Positions 34,731 through 48,769 of a DNA stretch of 64,000 nucleotides are shown piece after piece. Where the stretch lies: contig LR746266.1 in the NCBI GenBank assembly GCA_902729315.2, positions 5,648,259 to 5,712,258 of the forward strand, in the 5' to 3' direction. The DNA is from Spirodela intermedia (lineage: Eukaryota > Streptophyta > Magnoliopsida > Alismatales > Araceae). Each line of letters opens with the position of its first letter. The stretch's first letter is position 1. The notes under the pieces are model-generated. The model saw only the letters and a program-made list of their open reading frames with translations. It searched no databases and had not been told where the DNA came from. Position numbers and translations under genes: made by a program.

Positions 34731-34749
34731 CCCCCCCCCCCCCCCCCCC
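34731..34749. repeat. Homopolymer C run (19 bp)
   Basis: Nineteen consecutive C bases on the plus strand. Such runs are prone to sequencing and replication slippage and can form i-motif or G-rich structures; the exact length should be treated as uncertain. Confidence 0.9.
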
Positions 34750-35604
34750 GCACTGTTGACCAGCGGGAGTAGATGCCATTCACCGCATTCTGCTCCCTCT
34801 CCTCCCTTTCACTTTCACTCCTTCCTTTCTCGGATAGGAGGTGTAATGTCACCTCTCTCTCTCTCTCTCTCTCTCCCTGCCCGTCCATTGTGTCGGGATC
34901 AATCAACACCCGCAATAAAACGGACTTCGATTGTGTACGATGGGCGTGCAGGCGCCTGCAACCTGCATATCACGAGTCAACACTCTCCTTCCTTCAGCGG
35001 CAGCGCTAGTTAAGCGGGCTGTCGTGTGGCTCGTCAGCTACCAAGTAGGATTCAGAGTCCATCGCAAGGAGTTATTGAGAGTAGAAACACGGGTTAGAGA
35101 CGACAGCGAGCGTCTGGAAGTGCCGGTGCAACGTCAACTCTGATAAACGAATGGCTGGAGTTTGATTCTGGACGAAGCCGCACCGCCTCCCATTCTGAGA
35201 GGGATGGTCTATGGCTTGCCTGAAAACCTGCTCGACGAAATGACCACTGCAGGTGTTGGTCGCAATCAGATAGATAGGGCTAAGGTGGGTTTCTGTAGGG
35301 AATCCTCTACGAAGAAATTCTATCATAGCTTCCATGATTTCAATGACTATAATATGTTACATCGCTAGAGCATCCACGACGGTTCAAAAGTCGACGACGG
35401 AGCCAAACGGAGGAAGCAATTCTCGCGGCTGGACGTGGGTTCCACATAGCAGCCCCGATTACTTTAGTAAACGATCAAACGACGAGGCACTACCTGGATT
35501 TAGATGATTTGTAAGAGAAATCACGCGAGGCCAACCTTGGAAATTCAACTCAACGGAGCGTACTCATTTGTTTCTTCTGTAGAAAAATAAAATCTCTTTA
35601 AGAT

Positions 35605-35610
<6 letters not shown>

Positions 35611-35650
<40 letters not shown>
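35611..35650. repeat. (GA)n microsatellite, about 40 bp
   Basis: An uninterrupted GA run in the intergenic region between ANT and the hnRNP-like gene, about 2.2 kb upstream of the ANT start codon. Confidence 0.95.
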
Positions 35651-35654
<4 letters not shown>

Positions 35655-37760
35655 TATAATGTTATTTAAAACAGGAAGATTTGGTGTATTTGGTGTCCTA
35701 TATTCTATTTGATGTCAGAGGCACCAGGGTTTTCTTGAGACGGAGGGCGAGTATCCAGCTACAGTAAGTAATCAAGATGATGGCATTGAGAGTTCCTTAT
35801 TGCAGCCATCAATTTCTCTCCGAAGCATCTATAGATGATGCCCCCGTCGTCATTTAATGGATTAAAGATTCTACCAGGAACGTATTAAAAATTCACATAA
35901 ATATGCATCAAACACTATGCAAATTATCATCAAAGTTAGCAGTAAGAGGTAGAAAGATGTAAAGATATGTAGTGTGGGTAAGCTGGTGATCATCGAGTAA
36001 AACTTAGAAATCAAGGCAACGCGAGAGGCATAGTCACGGTCCAACCTTCTGAATCAATGGAATATATGAAATTTTTTAATCAGAAACAAGCAAATTCATG
36101 GAATAACGTCGTTTTCGACCCGCTTTGCTATCTTACTTAATTAATATTTGAAAATTCAAATGTAATGTGAGTGGGCTGGCGTGTTGATTATGATGGAAGT
36201 TGGAATTTGCAATGGCATTCCCAAAGCAAGCACATCTGAGGAGAAGAAACCACAAAGACCGTAAATATTAGGTAGACGGGATTGCGGAAGGTGCTCTTTC
36301 TCGGATCCTATAGCAGTAAAATGGTTTTTTAATACTTTAAATTAATAGTTAAAATTCCTCAGCGGGATGCGACGTGCAGGCTCCCGAGCAATGCCTGCGC
36401 CGGCGCAGAGCGCGCCCGTCCGTGTTCCCTTCACATGCGTGGCAGAGACGCCGGCGTCAGCGCCTCTCATCGGCTGTGGAGGTCGCTTTGATTCCTCCAT
36501 TCTCATCGACGGCGACGAGGAGCTTGGTCTCGACATCGCCGGCGAGTTGTTCATGACAGAGATTCCGGCAGTGGCGCGGGCACCGGGCTGATGTTCTCTC
36601 ACATATTTTCACGGTTTCGAGTTTAAATGCGAGCTTATAGCTTCGTTCCGTGCATAACGGCGTCAAGAAGGGAGACGAGTACGCTCGGTGGTGCTAACAG
36701 AGGCTGCGGAACGCTGTCGCCCAGTTGACCGGAGCCCTTATTATTCCTTATGATGAGGCAAGGGGCAAATGACCTTTTCGGCAAATGGAATTCTCCACGA
36801 AGCCGGACGAGATGAGCCAGCGCGGCTAACTTGAGCCCCCCCCTACGCCCTGGAGGGATACATTCCCAGGGCACCATGGAATGTCAGACGAGGACAGGTC
36901 CCGACCCACATCCCCCCGACGAAGGGGCGCGTGAATGCATCGAGGAAGCCATAAAAGGTCGGTAATGGGCGACAATGCAAACAATTCTCTTTATCTCTCT
37001 CCTCTCTCCTACCGCGTGTGCACGTAACTCCATGCGTATGCCGTGCCGGGATGAGCTTCAAGTGGTCGTACGTTCTGAGATTTGGGACCCGGAGGAGGGG
37101 GAAAGGACGCAAGGAATGTCATCTATTTTGTTCAGACAGCTCTTTCAATCTGTGATCATTTCGTGGTCCATGGTAGCCACGCTAGGAAGACAACCAGCCG
37201 CGACTAAACAGCTGGAAAATGAAGAGATTATGGGGAAAACCCGGCGAATTGGAATGGTCGGTTGGGCCTTCGTGTACTTGAGTGTTTCGTCTATTCAGAA
37301 GAACAAACAGCTGAGGGTGGTGTTCTTTGGTGACGAAAAGCTGGTTCTTAGAGAAGGCCAGCCGTTGTCGCTCGTTGACTGAGGTAATTACTCGAGACCC
37401 GTCATCGTCTCTTCCTTCTCTGAAGAGGTGTACTTGGTCTTACACTGCTTATTCGACTGTTAGCCTTCACGAGAGGATTCGAGGACAAGGGAACGGAAGT
37501 GAACTCGAAGGGCTTCTCAGAAGGCCAAACAAGGCTGTAACATGCCCTAAATGATGCAGCATCTTTGTACCGAGGTGGCCTCGGCCATTCGTTCAAGAGG
37601 CCATCCCGCACCAGCTGATTTGACAAGTCGATGAACATCTTCATGCATACGTCGTGGAGAATCGGCAGATGATAACATTTGCTTCGCATATGAATGCCCG
37701 TCCCAGAAGATAAAAGCTAAACAAAGGACGAGACGTCTCCTCAACTGTCTGCAAACACGC

Positions 37761-37788
37761 GAGAGAGAGAGAGAGAGAGAGAGAGAGA
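37761..37788. repeat. (GA)n microsatellite, about 28 bp
   Basis: A GA run in intergenic sequence about 4.4 kb upstream of the ANT start codon. Confidence 0.93.
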
Positions 37789-40700
37789 CGACATTAATGC
37801 AACTGAGACACGATTTTGGTAACATTCTTTTCCTTCATTACTTGAAATGGGTTCTCAGTTTACATTAGGATTTTGTTTAAGCAACTGAGGGACTACAACT
37901 TCGGCTGGAGTGCACTGGCGAACACAGACGCCGTACCACATCCACGACTATTTATTGCGAGTAATTTGGACGAACGAGAGCGGAGAAAGAGGGCCCGGTT
38001 TTTATGAGGAAGTCCGCTCTGCGATGCTCCCATTAATGCTGCGCTTTTGTCCTTCACGTGGCAATTCCCAGAATCCAAACAAAATCTAAGCAAAGATCCC
38101 ATACAAGAGTTGCAGAGAGTTTAAAGATGGCGAGCTTGTGGACGGGGCGCAGTCGACAGAGTGTGGGCGGAGCTGGGACAGACGACAGAAGGGCAGAAGG
38201 GCCAGGGCGAGGCAATCCAACGGCGACAGGTGATCAGAAGAAGCTCGGAAGCCCGGAGGCGATGTTGCCCCGACTTCCGCTTGTGCGGCGGATTAATGAG
38301 CTGCCCCCGAGCGTTCTCCCCCATTACTCACAGTGGGTCGAGCTCCTATGTCCTCTAGAGCCTGATCTTGTATCCCCACTTTTCACGTCTGCGTTGCATA
38401 TTCCAGAGGGCATGTCTCCCATCCACCCCATCGAAGACGAAGGAAACAAAAAGAGAGGCCGATGGAATGAGAATATGAGCGAGCAGTGACAGATGAGAGC
38501 CTGTGGAAGCCCCCCACTTTCCTCCGCCATCCCCTTTACACCGCATTAAAGGACTCCCCCCCTCGCCCCCCTGGTTCTCTAGCAGGCGATGCCGACCTTC
38601 CATTCCCTATCTCCATTCGCCCGATCCCTCTTTTGTCTCAGTAAAGACATGCACATCCAAAGGGCGACGTGTCACACGTCCCCGTCGCCCTCGTCCTTCT
38701 GCTCCGCCATCGAAATAACCCCCCACCGTTTCCCTCCTTCCCTCGTTTTGAAGCTCTGAGGAACTCCCGTCACGTCGTCCCTCGGTTCCTTTGTTCTTGC
38801 GACCGCCGGCTCCCCTCTGATAGCGAGCTTATGAATGCGAAAGGGATTGAAGAAGAAAGAAAAAGAGACGCTAGTATAACAAACGAAAGCTACATATCCA
38901 TCCACACGTATAGTCCCCTCATGCAGGGCGTGACGAGATCCACGCGTTGAAAATGGGTCTTCCTCCTCTGGTCCTCTAGGCCTCTCACAGCTCCTCCTCG
39001 GGCGATGAAAGGGGGAGGGCAGGTCAGCAGAGTCTTGAATGCGAAAGCGTCTTTAGGAGGGGGGCCTCCCCCCTCCTGCAAGGCTGAATTTTTTTTTATT
39101 TTGCTTTCCGCTTTAGCTTTCCTTTCCCCCTCGCCGGCCGAATGCCCTCTCATGTGCAGCTGGCCGGCTCTCATTGTCGCCGAAGCGCCGTTGTTCTCTT
39201 TTTGACCTGGTGGGGGCCGTGCCCAACCCACCGGCGACATTAGAACCCTATCCGGGGACTTCCCAGCCGACGGTCGGTTGTCGGCGCCGCTGGACATACG
39301 AACGTCACCAGATGTGATCTTACGGCCCCATGCAGACATAGCTGGAGATCTATTTCTAAACATGTGCGAAGGACCCACCGTATTCCCCTCCCTCCTTATC
39401 TACTGAAGCTTATCTTCTGGACCCTCCGGCAGACAGCGAACGCTGCTTGCCGTTGTTGAAACCATAAGCTCGGGCGTCTTCTGCTGAATGCCGAGACGAC
39501 CCGGCAGGCCCACCCCCCTCCTTTCTCCAATAAGGACGAACGAAACCATCTTCTCTCTCTCTCTCTCTGTCTCTCGCACACACACACAAAAGTAACCAGA
39601 CGTCTCCTCACGAGGAACAGGGATTGATGAGCAGCGGCGACCCCGCAGAGATGCGTCACGCATTTGGGAAACAGATGGGCAGAGCATCGGCGGGGGCGGG
39701 GAATAGTTTCGAGAATAACAACAAGCTCGGGGAGGCAAAGCCTCCGCCGCTCCGCCATGATTTGACCCAACTGGGATCGCCGGGAAAACATCGCCGGCGA
39801 GCCTTATTTGGTGCCCATCAAGGACATGCGGGCGGTGCAAGTCTTGTCCAAGGCCAGACAAAGCCTCTGCTCGGCAAGAAGACAAAACCGTGGTCTGGCC
39901 GGGGTCCACCCTTCCAACCCCAAATATTGGATGGAGAAGACTTTAGCAGCCAACCCTCGTGAAGATTCCCATTTGGGAGTGCAACTGGGACCGCGTGCCG
40001 CGGACGTTGACCGGCCCATCACGTCTCTAAGAATATTGCTAGCAATTATTCTGGGACCAGCCCAAGTCCACTCAGCTTCCCATCAGAAACTCAGGCCCAA
40101 AAGATGGTCAGACAGGCAAGTCCAACGGACGTAACTCAGACGGACAACAATGCATATATACCCCCACACAACTACCATCTAGAGAGAGAGAGAGAGTCAA
40201 CGAACAAGGATGAACACACGCAGTGGACCAGAGGTGAGCCCAACTGACGCTGGTCAGTCGGGGCGTGATACGTATTTATATTCCGTGTCCTCTAAACAAT
40301 TGATGAGACCATACCGCGCAAGATTGGCCATTCAAACTCTGAAAGCAACAGACCGAGAAGAAGAAGAAGGGGATGCCATGCATGGCAAGGAGAGGGTGTG
40401 CGAGCAGAGGAGCGAAGTACCTCTCCGGTGCAGCAGGCGTCGGCGTTAGCGGTGGGGCTGGCGGCAGACCCCTTGTGTCGGTCGGCGACAAGCAGTTCAA
40501 CTCCGGGCTCGGAGTCACATGTCCGGTTCAATTCAACGCAAGCTCTGCGCCAAGAGGAGACCCCTCGTTAGTCAACGACAGACGATCGAGCAATTAGTAG
40601 ATAGACACTGGACACGAAGGAGCAGAGGATTTTCTTCCGAGAAATTCCTTCTCTGGTTCGGCGGTGAGGAGGAAGCCAATAATTCGTGCCGCCACTTATT

Positions 40701-41205
40701 ACCGGTGAATAATTGGGAGCTCGGAAAGAACAGGAATCAGCGTGAATCAGCGTGCACCACATTGACTGTGCTCAAGATCACGAAGATCATTAAAGGGTCT
40801 AATATAGAAAACCTCGATTCGTTTACTGCGTCCAAATGCGAGTCAATTCAGGGGAAGAATTGAGCAACTGCCCAGTACGGCCTGGTGCTAAACTTCGACG
40901 AAAAAGCACCAGAGAGACGCTCTGAGCAGTGGAGAACGGAAAATCTGCTGGGAAAAGGCGGGGAATTACAGTAATAATAGAGTAAAAGAGCCCCACCAAG
41001 GCCCATCCACCGCCAGCATTCTGTCCGATAAATATCCATTAGATCATTCATGAGAAAAATGAGGCAGAAACATCATTCGAAAAATAGCGAATTGCAGCAT
41101 GAAAGCGCCCATCTACCAAAATTCCAAAGCAGCACTAAATATCACTGGCATTCAATCAGAATTACGAACAATTCAAGCGCGTTGCAATGGGCAGAGAGAC
41201 CAACC

Positions 41206-43099
41206 TCAACAATCTGACGCCTGCCGATCATCCAAAGTTGAAGCCCCCAGTTGCGACGAAACATACTGTACTTGTGAATCGATGTCACTCTGGTTCAGTT
41301 CTCCGCCAGCCACCGGCACCGAGCTGCCACCGCCCGTTCTCATGTCAAACAAAGGGCTCACATCGCCGTTGAGATGGTAGGGATAATGACCAGGGGGACC
41401 AGGTGCTGGCGCTGGACTTCTTCTGTCGGCCATGAACCCAGGGCCGTCCCAGGGGCTCCTCGGACCTGCGTAAGGTGGGCCATAGCTGAACCCATATCCG
41501 CCATAGAAATATCCAGGGCCATAAGGTCCAGGGCCATAGTTGTAGGGAGGGTAAAGGGCTGCGCCATTGCCGGGAAAAAGCCCAATTCGAGGGCCGGCCG
41601 AAGGATACATCCCCACAGGGTAGCTATGATAATAGGGGCCTCGCTCATTGCCGACCATCGACCCATAGCCACCGCCATTGCTCCTGTTCTTGTTAGGGTG
41701 GTTCTTGCCACTGCTGCCACCACCGCCCTCCTTGGGCACCGCCCTCTTGACCTCCACGGTCTTTCCACTCAGCGTCTGGAAGGTTTGCTGCACTGCGTTC
41801 TCCACAGATTCTTCTGAGTCGAAGGTGACGAATCCGAACCCTCTCGGGCGATGGGTTACGTTGTCGTTCATGACAACCACGTCAGTTATCGTGCCGAATC
41901 TCTCAAAGTAGCTCTTGAAATCTTCTTTCGTGAGGTTTGCTGATAGGCCGCCAACGAAGATCTTCTTCGTGCTAAACTGGACGCCGTCGGTGGCATTGGT
42001 GCTGTGGCTTGAGCCGCTGTTCTCAGGCTGGAGGTCGTCGCCGTACTGGTGTTGTCGGCTCTGCTGCTGGCTGCCTCTGGGCTTCGCCCTCTTCACGTCT
42101 ACCTGGAAGGGGATGAATCAAGAGGAGGAACAAGAACATCATAATCAGCGTCTACATGGGGTCTTCATTTCTAGCAACGCGCAAAACCCAGGGAATGTGC
42201 ACAGGATTTCACGGGCTCCACAATCTACAAGGTAATTACAGGGAGTTTCTACAACTTGCTGGTGGTGAAGAACCTTACAAGAAAACGAACCCGCCCGAGA
42301 AAATTTGTGATACGCGTGATTAATTGCTCTGTGCAAGCTTACGAGAGAGAGAGAGAGAGGGAAAACAACGATGCTGGAACGAGAATTAGTTTACTCTTCT
42401 GTCATAAAGAAAAACACATCAACAGATAAGAACAACCGGATTCTTCCTCGTAATTGGGCGACTGAAACAAGTAAAGGCTCTTCCTATTATCGAATGAGCC
42501 CGGAGCAATTCACCACTCCCAACCTTCCCACACGAAAAATTAAGTAACAGGAGGAGGGGAAGAGAATTGAAGAGCCCCCCCTCCCTCCCCAGCCCTCCGG
42601 CGCCCCTGCGCATTAGGGTTATTCAGAGTATGACGTTATCAGATCCACAAACCCCCCAACAACAACGAAAGAAGAAAAGCACCGCCTTTGGAGATCAACC
42701 GCACGGCCTACCGCTGTAAACTCGCATAGATGGCGGGCGGAGGGAAGAACTCACCAGCCTGCCGAGGATGGAATGCTTGACGGAGGTGTCCTGGATGGCC
42801 ATGTCAGCGGATGACGGATCGACGAAGGAGACGAACCCAAATCCTCGGGGATTTCCAGTAACCCTGTCCTTCATTATTATGACTTCCACCACCTGGCCAT
42901 ACTTCCCGAAGTAATCCCCCAAAGCCTCCTCCGTCGCGTCCCACGGTATCCCGCCCACGAACAGCTTCCCTTGTTCGCAAGCGCCGTCTTCGCCGTCGCC
43001 TAATCCACTACAACCATTAACCGCATCGGAGGCGGGGGGGTCGGCGGCCGTCGCCGCAGCCGCCGCAGATGCGGTGGAGGGAGTAGAAGCGGACTCCAT
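41206..43099 (-). CDS. Two-RRM hnRNP-like RNA-binding protein (RBP1/Musashi type)
   Basis: Two exons (43099-42755 and 42102-41206) give 413 aa. RNA-binding proteins of this plant group carry two RRMs and a glycine-rich tail and act in RNA processing or stability. RRM1 (about 45-120) has RNP2 KLFVGGIPWD and RNP1 RGFGFVSF; RRM2 (about 150-225) has RNP2 KIFVGGLSAN and RNP1 RGFGFVTF. The block SYFERFGTITDVVVMNDNVT closely resembles Arabidopsis RBP1 (At1g58470). The tail is rich in Gly, Tyr and Pro (YNYGPGPYGPGYFYGGYGFS), a low-complexity composition that often drives condensation. The intron falls exactly at the end of RRM1 (GRL-VDVKRAKPRG) in phase 0. The start at 43099 lies just before an acidic, Ala-rich leader; a longer upstream frame (to 43177) is less likely. 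Confidence 0.93.
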
Positions 43100-43107
43100 A
43101 TCTCGCC

Positions 43108-43344
43108 AAACCCTAGAATCGATATAGGAGATATTCGGACGAACAGAAAAGGTGGGGAGGAATGGATTCCGCGCCAAGAACAGAGAAAGGGAGAGCTTAC
43201 AACCCAGAGCAGATAACTAGGTTCTTCTCTGGGAGAGAAGGAGAAGACCTCTGACCCAGAGCAGGAAACAAGAAAGAATCTTTCCCGCGGTGAGAGCAGA
43301 GGAAAGGACTCAGCAGCCCCTCAAATACCTCGCAGAAACCCTAA
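43108..43344 (-). promoter_or_regulatory. Two telobox-like elements upstream of the hnRNP-like gene
   Basis: AAACCCTAG at 43108-43116 and AAACCCTAA at 43336-43344 lie just upstream of the ATG at 43099. Teloboxes are common in plant promoters of translation and RNA-metabolism genes and recruit TRB proteins. The motif matches are seen; function is inferred. Confidence 0.5.
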
Positions 43345-43819
43345 ATCCGAGGCCGTTGAGACTCCTCCTCAACCGGGGATTCCCTTTCTCGACTCAGTCA
43401 ACCTGCTCTACGATTCGCGGCCTGAAATCCTCTCCCTCCGTCTAGCATCTGACGTCTCCAGTACAGTAAATCCCCTATGAGTCCATTTCCAAGAATGAAC
43501 ACCTTCCAGGGTTTCTCAATCTATATAAATTACTGAAAGACCTTGACGAGGGTTGACTTTTAGAACATTAACCCAATTATCGCACCAAATAAAGCTCGCC
43601 ATTAACGTTAACTACAATGCTCAGAGCCTCCTATTGACTCGACGCCAGTCAAATACGTACTCATCCCACAAAAAAAAAAAAACCATCAGCATCAGAAAGC
43701 TCCATCCAAGTGGCGATCGCCTAGTCGAAGTCAACAAGAGCGCGCATCGTCGTACACAGGCACGCAAACAGCTGTCAATTCGTGGATTCCACGCACCCTC
43801 TCTCTATTCCTGGGAGAAA

Positions 43820-44026
43820 TGACAATCACTTAGTCCTCGGGTTGTCCATAGTCAACCATAAGATTGACCCTTTGTTATTCTTATCCTTGTTTAATTTACT
43901 AATATTCCTAATCCTTGCGGGGGCCCAAGTGACCAGATGAGGAGCCGAAACGAGCCTTCGACCCTACTCATGAGAGGGTAAGATGCTACTCATGACAGGG
44001 TCATCCTACAACTCCTTGACTTGGCC

Positions 44027-44077
<51 letters not shown>

Positions 44078-45953
44078 CACGTGGCTACGTCGGAAAAGAT
44101 GGGCCTCCGCCCTGTTAGGCCCAACAAGGTCGGAAGGTCGGCAGCCTATAGACCAATTAAAGGTGGGTCCTATTCGTTATCCAGTTTCGTGGGCCACCAG
44201 GGACCAAAAAAAATGAACTTTGGTCGTCGAACTTTGAAAACAAAATACCACGCATCATATCTGTGTGAGTGAGAATTATTATTATTTCTCGAAATCTGTT
44301 TAGTGGAACCCACCCTGCCATTGAAGGCACAGAGATATGAATAAACCGAATTTACTTGTAATTTGTCGATATAATCTCAGAAGAGATATAATATATAAAC
44401 TAGTTCCCCGAATTAAAAAAAGGATTATATGGTAAGGTTATTAAAATATTTATGCTTACATAATTTTATTTTATCCGATTTCTTGTCGATGGGAGAAGAC
44501 TCAGCTCCCTCTGACAGGGGGTCACGATGGGCATACCAAATGGACACCGGGCATACTAAGTGCACCCAATAGATGAAGGCCCGTTCGAATACCTAGCCCA
44601 ATGGCGTATGACCAATACATAGGCACGTTCTTTCATACGCTTGCGGAATCTCCAGACCGGGGATTAGAAAGGGAATAGACCGAATTTTGACCAAACTTCA
44701 CATAACATAACCCGTTAAGAACTAAATACAAATTTAGAAAAAAAATATAGAATTGTATGAAAATTTTCAAAATAAAATAATATTTTTTTAATGATATTTC
44801 CAACCGGCCTAGAATTTCAGTGGATTTGAGTTTCTTGAAGAACAGGTAGGCGGAGGAGGGTTCTTGCTAACCCAACCTCTCCATAGAGCACTGACCCATG
44901 TTTCTGCTGGGGATGAAAGGGAAGCGAATGCAGTGAGTAGGTTTGGCGAGACCAGATCTTAAAGTCCTGGCGCATATTTAATCAGCTCACCTAACCCAAA
45001 TAGAGTTATATAATCAACTCTACAGGTCTTCAGAGGTACATCTTTTCACGTTGGGCGCCCTCTTAGACCTCCCTAAACTCTAGATCCACCTCAGCAACCC
45101 CAAAACTCCCTGTCCCCATGGGAATATTCCACCATATTGTTGCCGAGATTTAACTGAACCACCTCGTGTCCCCATGCACGTGCATGGGAGAGAGGGGATG
45201 GTAGCGGCGTGGTGGTAAGGACTTGTTTAAGTTCCTAGAATCCGCGCCTGAGGATCAGCTATTTTTCTCCGGTACTCCTAGCATAGCGTGGGTGGTCGGC
45301 ATCTCCATTGTGACCTCACTTCCTTGGAGTTCGCAGTTTAACCTAGTTGGGAGAGAAGCTGCTCCTTGAGCTCCTCGATCTCTGCGGGGGTTGGCTTCTC
45401 TTTGGATCTATCCTTGATGCCGTCACCTGTTTGACGGGCAACTCTTGGAAGGATCTTCTGGGATGACTCTCACTCGGCTGTCCCTCTTGAGGTTGATGAC
45501 GGCGTCATCGCGGGATGAACACGTTGGCGTCTTCCTACATGCATATATCGCTTCAAGGGTTTCGGCTCCGGGGATGAAGAAAGAAAACGCCAAGCCTAGT
45601 AGTTGCTCTTCGTTCTTTGTGAGATTTGGAGATCCCTGAGAGGACCGGCCGCTGCCACCCCCCCGGGGAGAGCCCTTTCTGTATTACTCAACTAGCTTCG
45701 TTGTCCGAGAGGGTACGCGGAGACCCACATAGATGCTCCACGGCTCAACATGTGAGTAACAGAAATTAAATCCTCATTGAACGCCAAGGCCCGACCTTGA
45801 CCAAGAGATGGGGAGGAAATACGGGCTAGGCCTGGAAGGGGGGTGGTCCTTCCTCCCTATGACATTTATCGTTGAAAATTGGCTCCCCTAAGTGGGCCTC
45901 TATACGGGGGAAGATGGACGATGACCCAATGGAGCAATGTCCCTCGCCCCCTC
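43820..45953. repeat. Long diverged direct repeat, copy 1 (about 2.1 kb)
   Basis: This copy begins TGACAATCACTTAGTCCTCG and matches 61220-63584 along its length in the same orientation, with many substitutions and indels (roughly 80% similar by eye). Shared landmarks, in order, are: TCAACCATAAGATTGACC, a (GA)n tract, ATCCAGTTTC with CACCAGGGAC, AACCGAATTTACTTGTAATT, TCCAGACCGGGGATTAG, GGCGCATATTTAATCAGC, GTTGGCGTCTTCCT, CTTCGTTGTCCGAGAGGG and CTAAGTGGGCCTCTATA. It looks like non-coding retroelement sequence (LTR or leader type). No protein is encoded. Confidence 0.85.
44029..44075. repeat. (GA)n microsatellite inside direct repeat copy 1
   Basis: A GA run of about 47 bp at the same relative place as the GA run in the second repeat copy (61396-61440). 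Confidence 0.95.
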
Positions 45954-47552
45954 TCCTTTGACATATACCCGCCTACTTGCAGAAATGTGAAGGCGGGCCG
46001 GGAGGGAGGTGAAGGCGCTTTCGGGAAAACCGGTCTTCGAGTATCTAGGGATGGTATATGGCATGATCAGTCCAGGTGTTCTTGGATCTCTGATTTGGGT
46101 TCATCATATGTTTACTGTTGGCTCAGATGTGTATGGGAGTCCCGCTGCGGCCTATGACAGCCCGTACCGTTTCATCTTTCTTTGTTTGTCGGCATACTAA
46201 CTCCTTCGCATAGGCAGACTATCCAACCATTCATTCCCCTTGTTTTCCCGGCTCGGCAAGTAACCCTACCGAATCTCTCCTAGTATTTCGGAGATGAAGT
46301 TTTGAGTATCGTATCCTAAATTGTGAGTAGATTAATCCTCAAAAAGGCACCCTATGAGCCTTTTAGGGACAAGAAGCTAAATTCGATCTCTTTCAAGCCA
46401 ATCGGCTGAAGTGTTTTATTTTATTAAAACTTGTTGAAGCTATTTTTCTTGGGTAATCTAAGCAGTCTAAGGATTGCCGAGTCTAGTACAAAATAACACT
46501 GGTCATTGAAGGGTCTATTTATATTTCCATTGATGAGAACTACTTGAAGAAGAAATAATATATTTTAAAAACGATGTGTTCTTTTGATTTCGTGAATCTA
46601 GAACCAGAATAAAAGAAATACCTATTGTTAAAGGATTAAAAGTTCATTGGTGATCATCTAAAAGAATACCTGCGGGGAAATGTATATATCATAGAGTGTG
46701 CTCAAATTTCTAGATGAGGTAAGTTGAGCTCAAATTTCCATATATCATAGTAATAAAGTCTTTACTAGATTAATGTACTATTCCTTTTCTTGGCATGTTG
46801 CATTATCAAAGATACTATTGGGAGTGATTATTTATATTTTTTTATGAGTGACTACGCAGAAGCACAAGTCGGGAGCAAAATTGTCTAAAATGACTGAGCT
46901 TTTGGCTTGTCTAACCAAACAAGTTACTAGACATACTACAAACATTAAACATTATTATAATCTCTAATTAAATATAGGCATGTGCTACCTCATGAGCAAC
47001 TAAAATTGTGATCTTTTCACTATTTGAATCACCAACAATGTACTAGGAATACGAGCTGAATTCTAGGTAATCTGCCAACGACCACTAGCCCCAGGTTTCA
47101 AATATAAGGGGAGCTCAAAAGATGAAAAAGTTGAAGACTCATCTTACTTTAGTACTCTAATTAATGTCTTTAATTTTTGAATGAATGATAAAGCATAAAT
47201 AAGTTCTCTTATGGCAAACCTCTCATTTATAAAGTATATTGGTAGAAGAAACATAAGGAAGCATATTTTGGAAATGTCATATGTTAAAGAAAAATTAAAA
47301 ATATTAAACATTGATTTAGTAGAAGATGTCATAGTGCATTTCACTTTGTTATAAATTTTTAGATAATTCAATCAAGTTCAAATGAGCTATAACTATTTGA
47401 GGGACAAATGGTCTCTTAATGAGCTTTTATCACATTGTGTGTAAAAGAAAGAGAGACAAAAGCAAAATAGACAAGAAAATGCTCATTTAGTTGTGACTTT
47501 TAAAAGTAAAATAAAAAAAGGTGAAAAGATAAACATGTTGCAAGTGATCCAT

Positions 47553-47692
47553 CAAGTTCAAAAATCTTATTTAGTCAATTAAAATTATTTTTATTTTTAT
47601 AAATCTTAATTTGATCAATTAAATTATCTATAATTGTCTTAATTATCTTTTAGGTACAAATGCTAAGATGAGGTCAATGTCTTGAAAAATAA
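47553..47692. repeat. AT-rich internal direct repeat, copy A
   Basis: About 140 bp that recur at 48770-48908 with roughly 80% similarity by eye (shared TCTTAATTTGATCA, TCTATAATT and AAGGTCAATG-type text). It lies in the 5' part of the retroelement relic, so it may be a repeat within its LTR or leader. Confidence 0.65.
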
Positions 47693-48769
47693 AAATTTTA
47701 TAATTGTTTTTTTAAGATAAAATAAAGAAAAATAAATAAAGAATGAGGACTCACCATCTAACTAGGCTTATAAGTAGGTCAAAAACATAGTAAAGTAGAA
47801 CCACAAGTAAGATGTTCGAGTGACTAAGGACTAGTTGGGGCACATGTGCATCACTCTCTTTCTACATTACTGGTGGTTAGTCGAGTATGGGACAAGGAGT
47901 AGTTGTACACATTTGAGATAAAGTACATTGATGACAAAAAGATGTATTGACATATACATATATATAAATATATGTCTCAAATGTCATAAAACAATTGATG
48001 TGGGTCTAAACTCATGCCAATGGTCACTGGTAGGTTTTGACGATTGTCACCCAGCATGGATGAGCTTTCATATGTCCACACTTACAAAAGAAATACTCTT
48101 GACATCACTAGGTAAGGGTATATGGGTAATTCACATTTTATTTCTCACATAATCAAAATCTCATTAAATTATGATTTTTCTACATAATGTCGGTCAACAA
48201 TCTAGTTGATGAAGTTGCTCAATCATTGATTGAAATTTCGTCAATGTTATTTACAAATCATCTTTAGCAACTAACCAAGGATTTCAAATATAAAAATTAT
48301 AAATTCTTCAAGAAAATCATCTTTGATTGAGCAATGAACAAACTGTTATCAAGAAGAAGATGATATGCTGGAAGATGAATTGCCATGTCCCTAGAGCAAA
48401 TATGAATAAAATAGGAGCCTCTTCTCACTTGAGGAAGAAGCTCCTTGAGACGTGGTTCGCCTTCATGCAACTCATCTATGCTAGGTGACAATCATCAAAG
48501 ATCTGAAAGCTACTAGATTTCTACTTTGTCAGGTGACATCTATCGAATAAGACCCATATGTCTATTTAATCAATTTCAAAATTTCACAAGAGGATCAAGA
48601 GTTTGGTCATGTTGTTAAAGCCCAAAAAGAAACTTTGAGGCTGTAGACATTGCACGAAAATTATCCAAAATGCATAATTTTTTACCAATCACCGTTGTGA
48701 TACCAAAACTTTACCTTTTCTATTTGAAACCTAATTTTTACTTAAATTAGTGATATTTTATATGATTTA

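Larger units (their letters stand above)
33383..41205. other. Long intergenic region upstream of AINTEGUMENTA; no gene recognised
   Basis: These 7.8 kb hold the ANT promoter at the left and the 3' flank of the hnRNP-like gene at the right. Between them I recognise no protein family, tRNA or known miRNA. The content is mixed GC-rich and AT-rich sequence with (GA)n tracts at 34,122-34,140, 35611-35650, 37761-37788 and 40,181-40,196, CT tracts at 34,853-34,874 and 39,551-39,576, and a pure C run at 34731-34749. Open frames of up to about 170 codons occur but none is supported by motifs or by a splice pattern. Confidence 0.45.

Noticed and set aside
39396-39909. Minus-strand open frames of 131 and 169 codons
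   Set aside because: They overlap each other in different frames and include a CT microsatellite; no family resemblance.
45181-45260. tRNA-like stretch in the repeat
   Set aside because: No cloverleaf or A/B box arrangement could be made; no tRNA or rRNA gene was recognised anywhere in the window.
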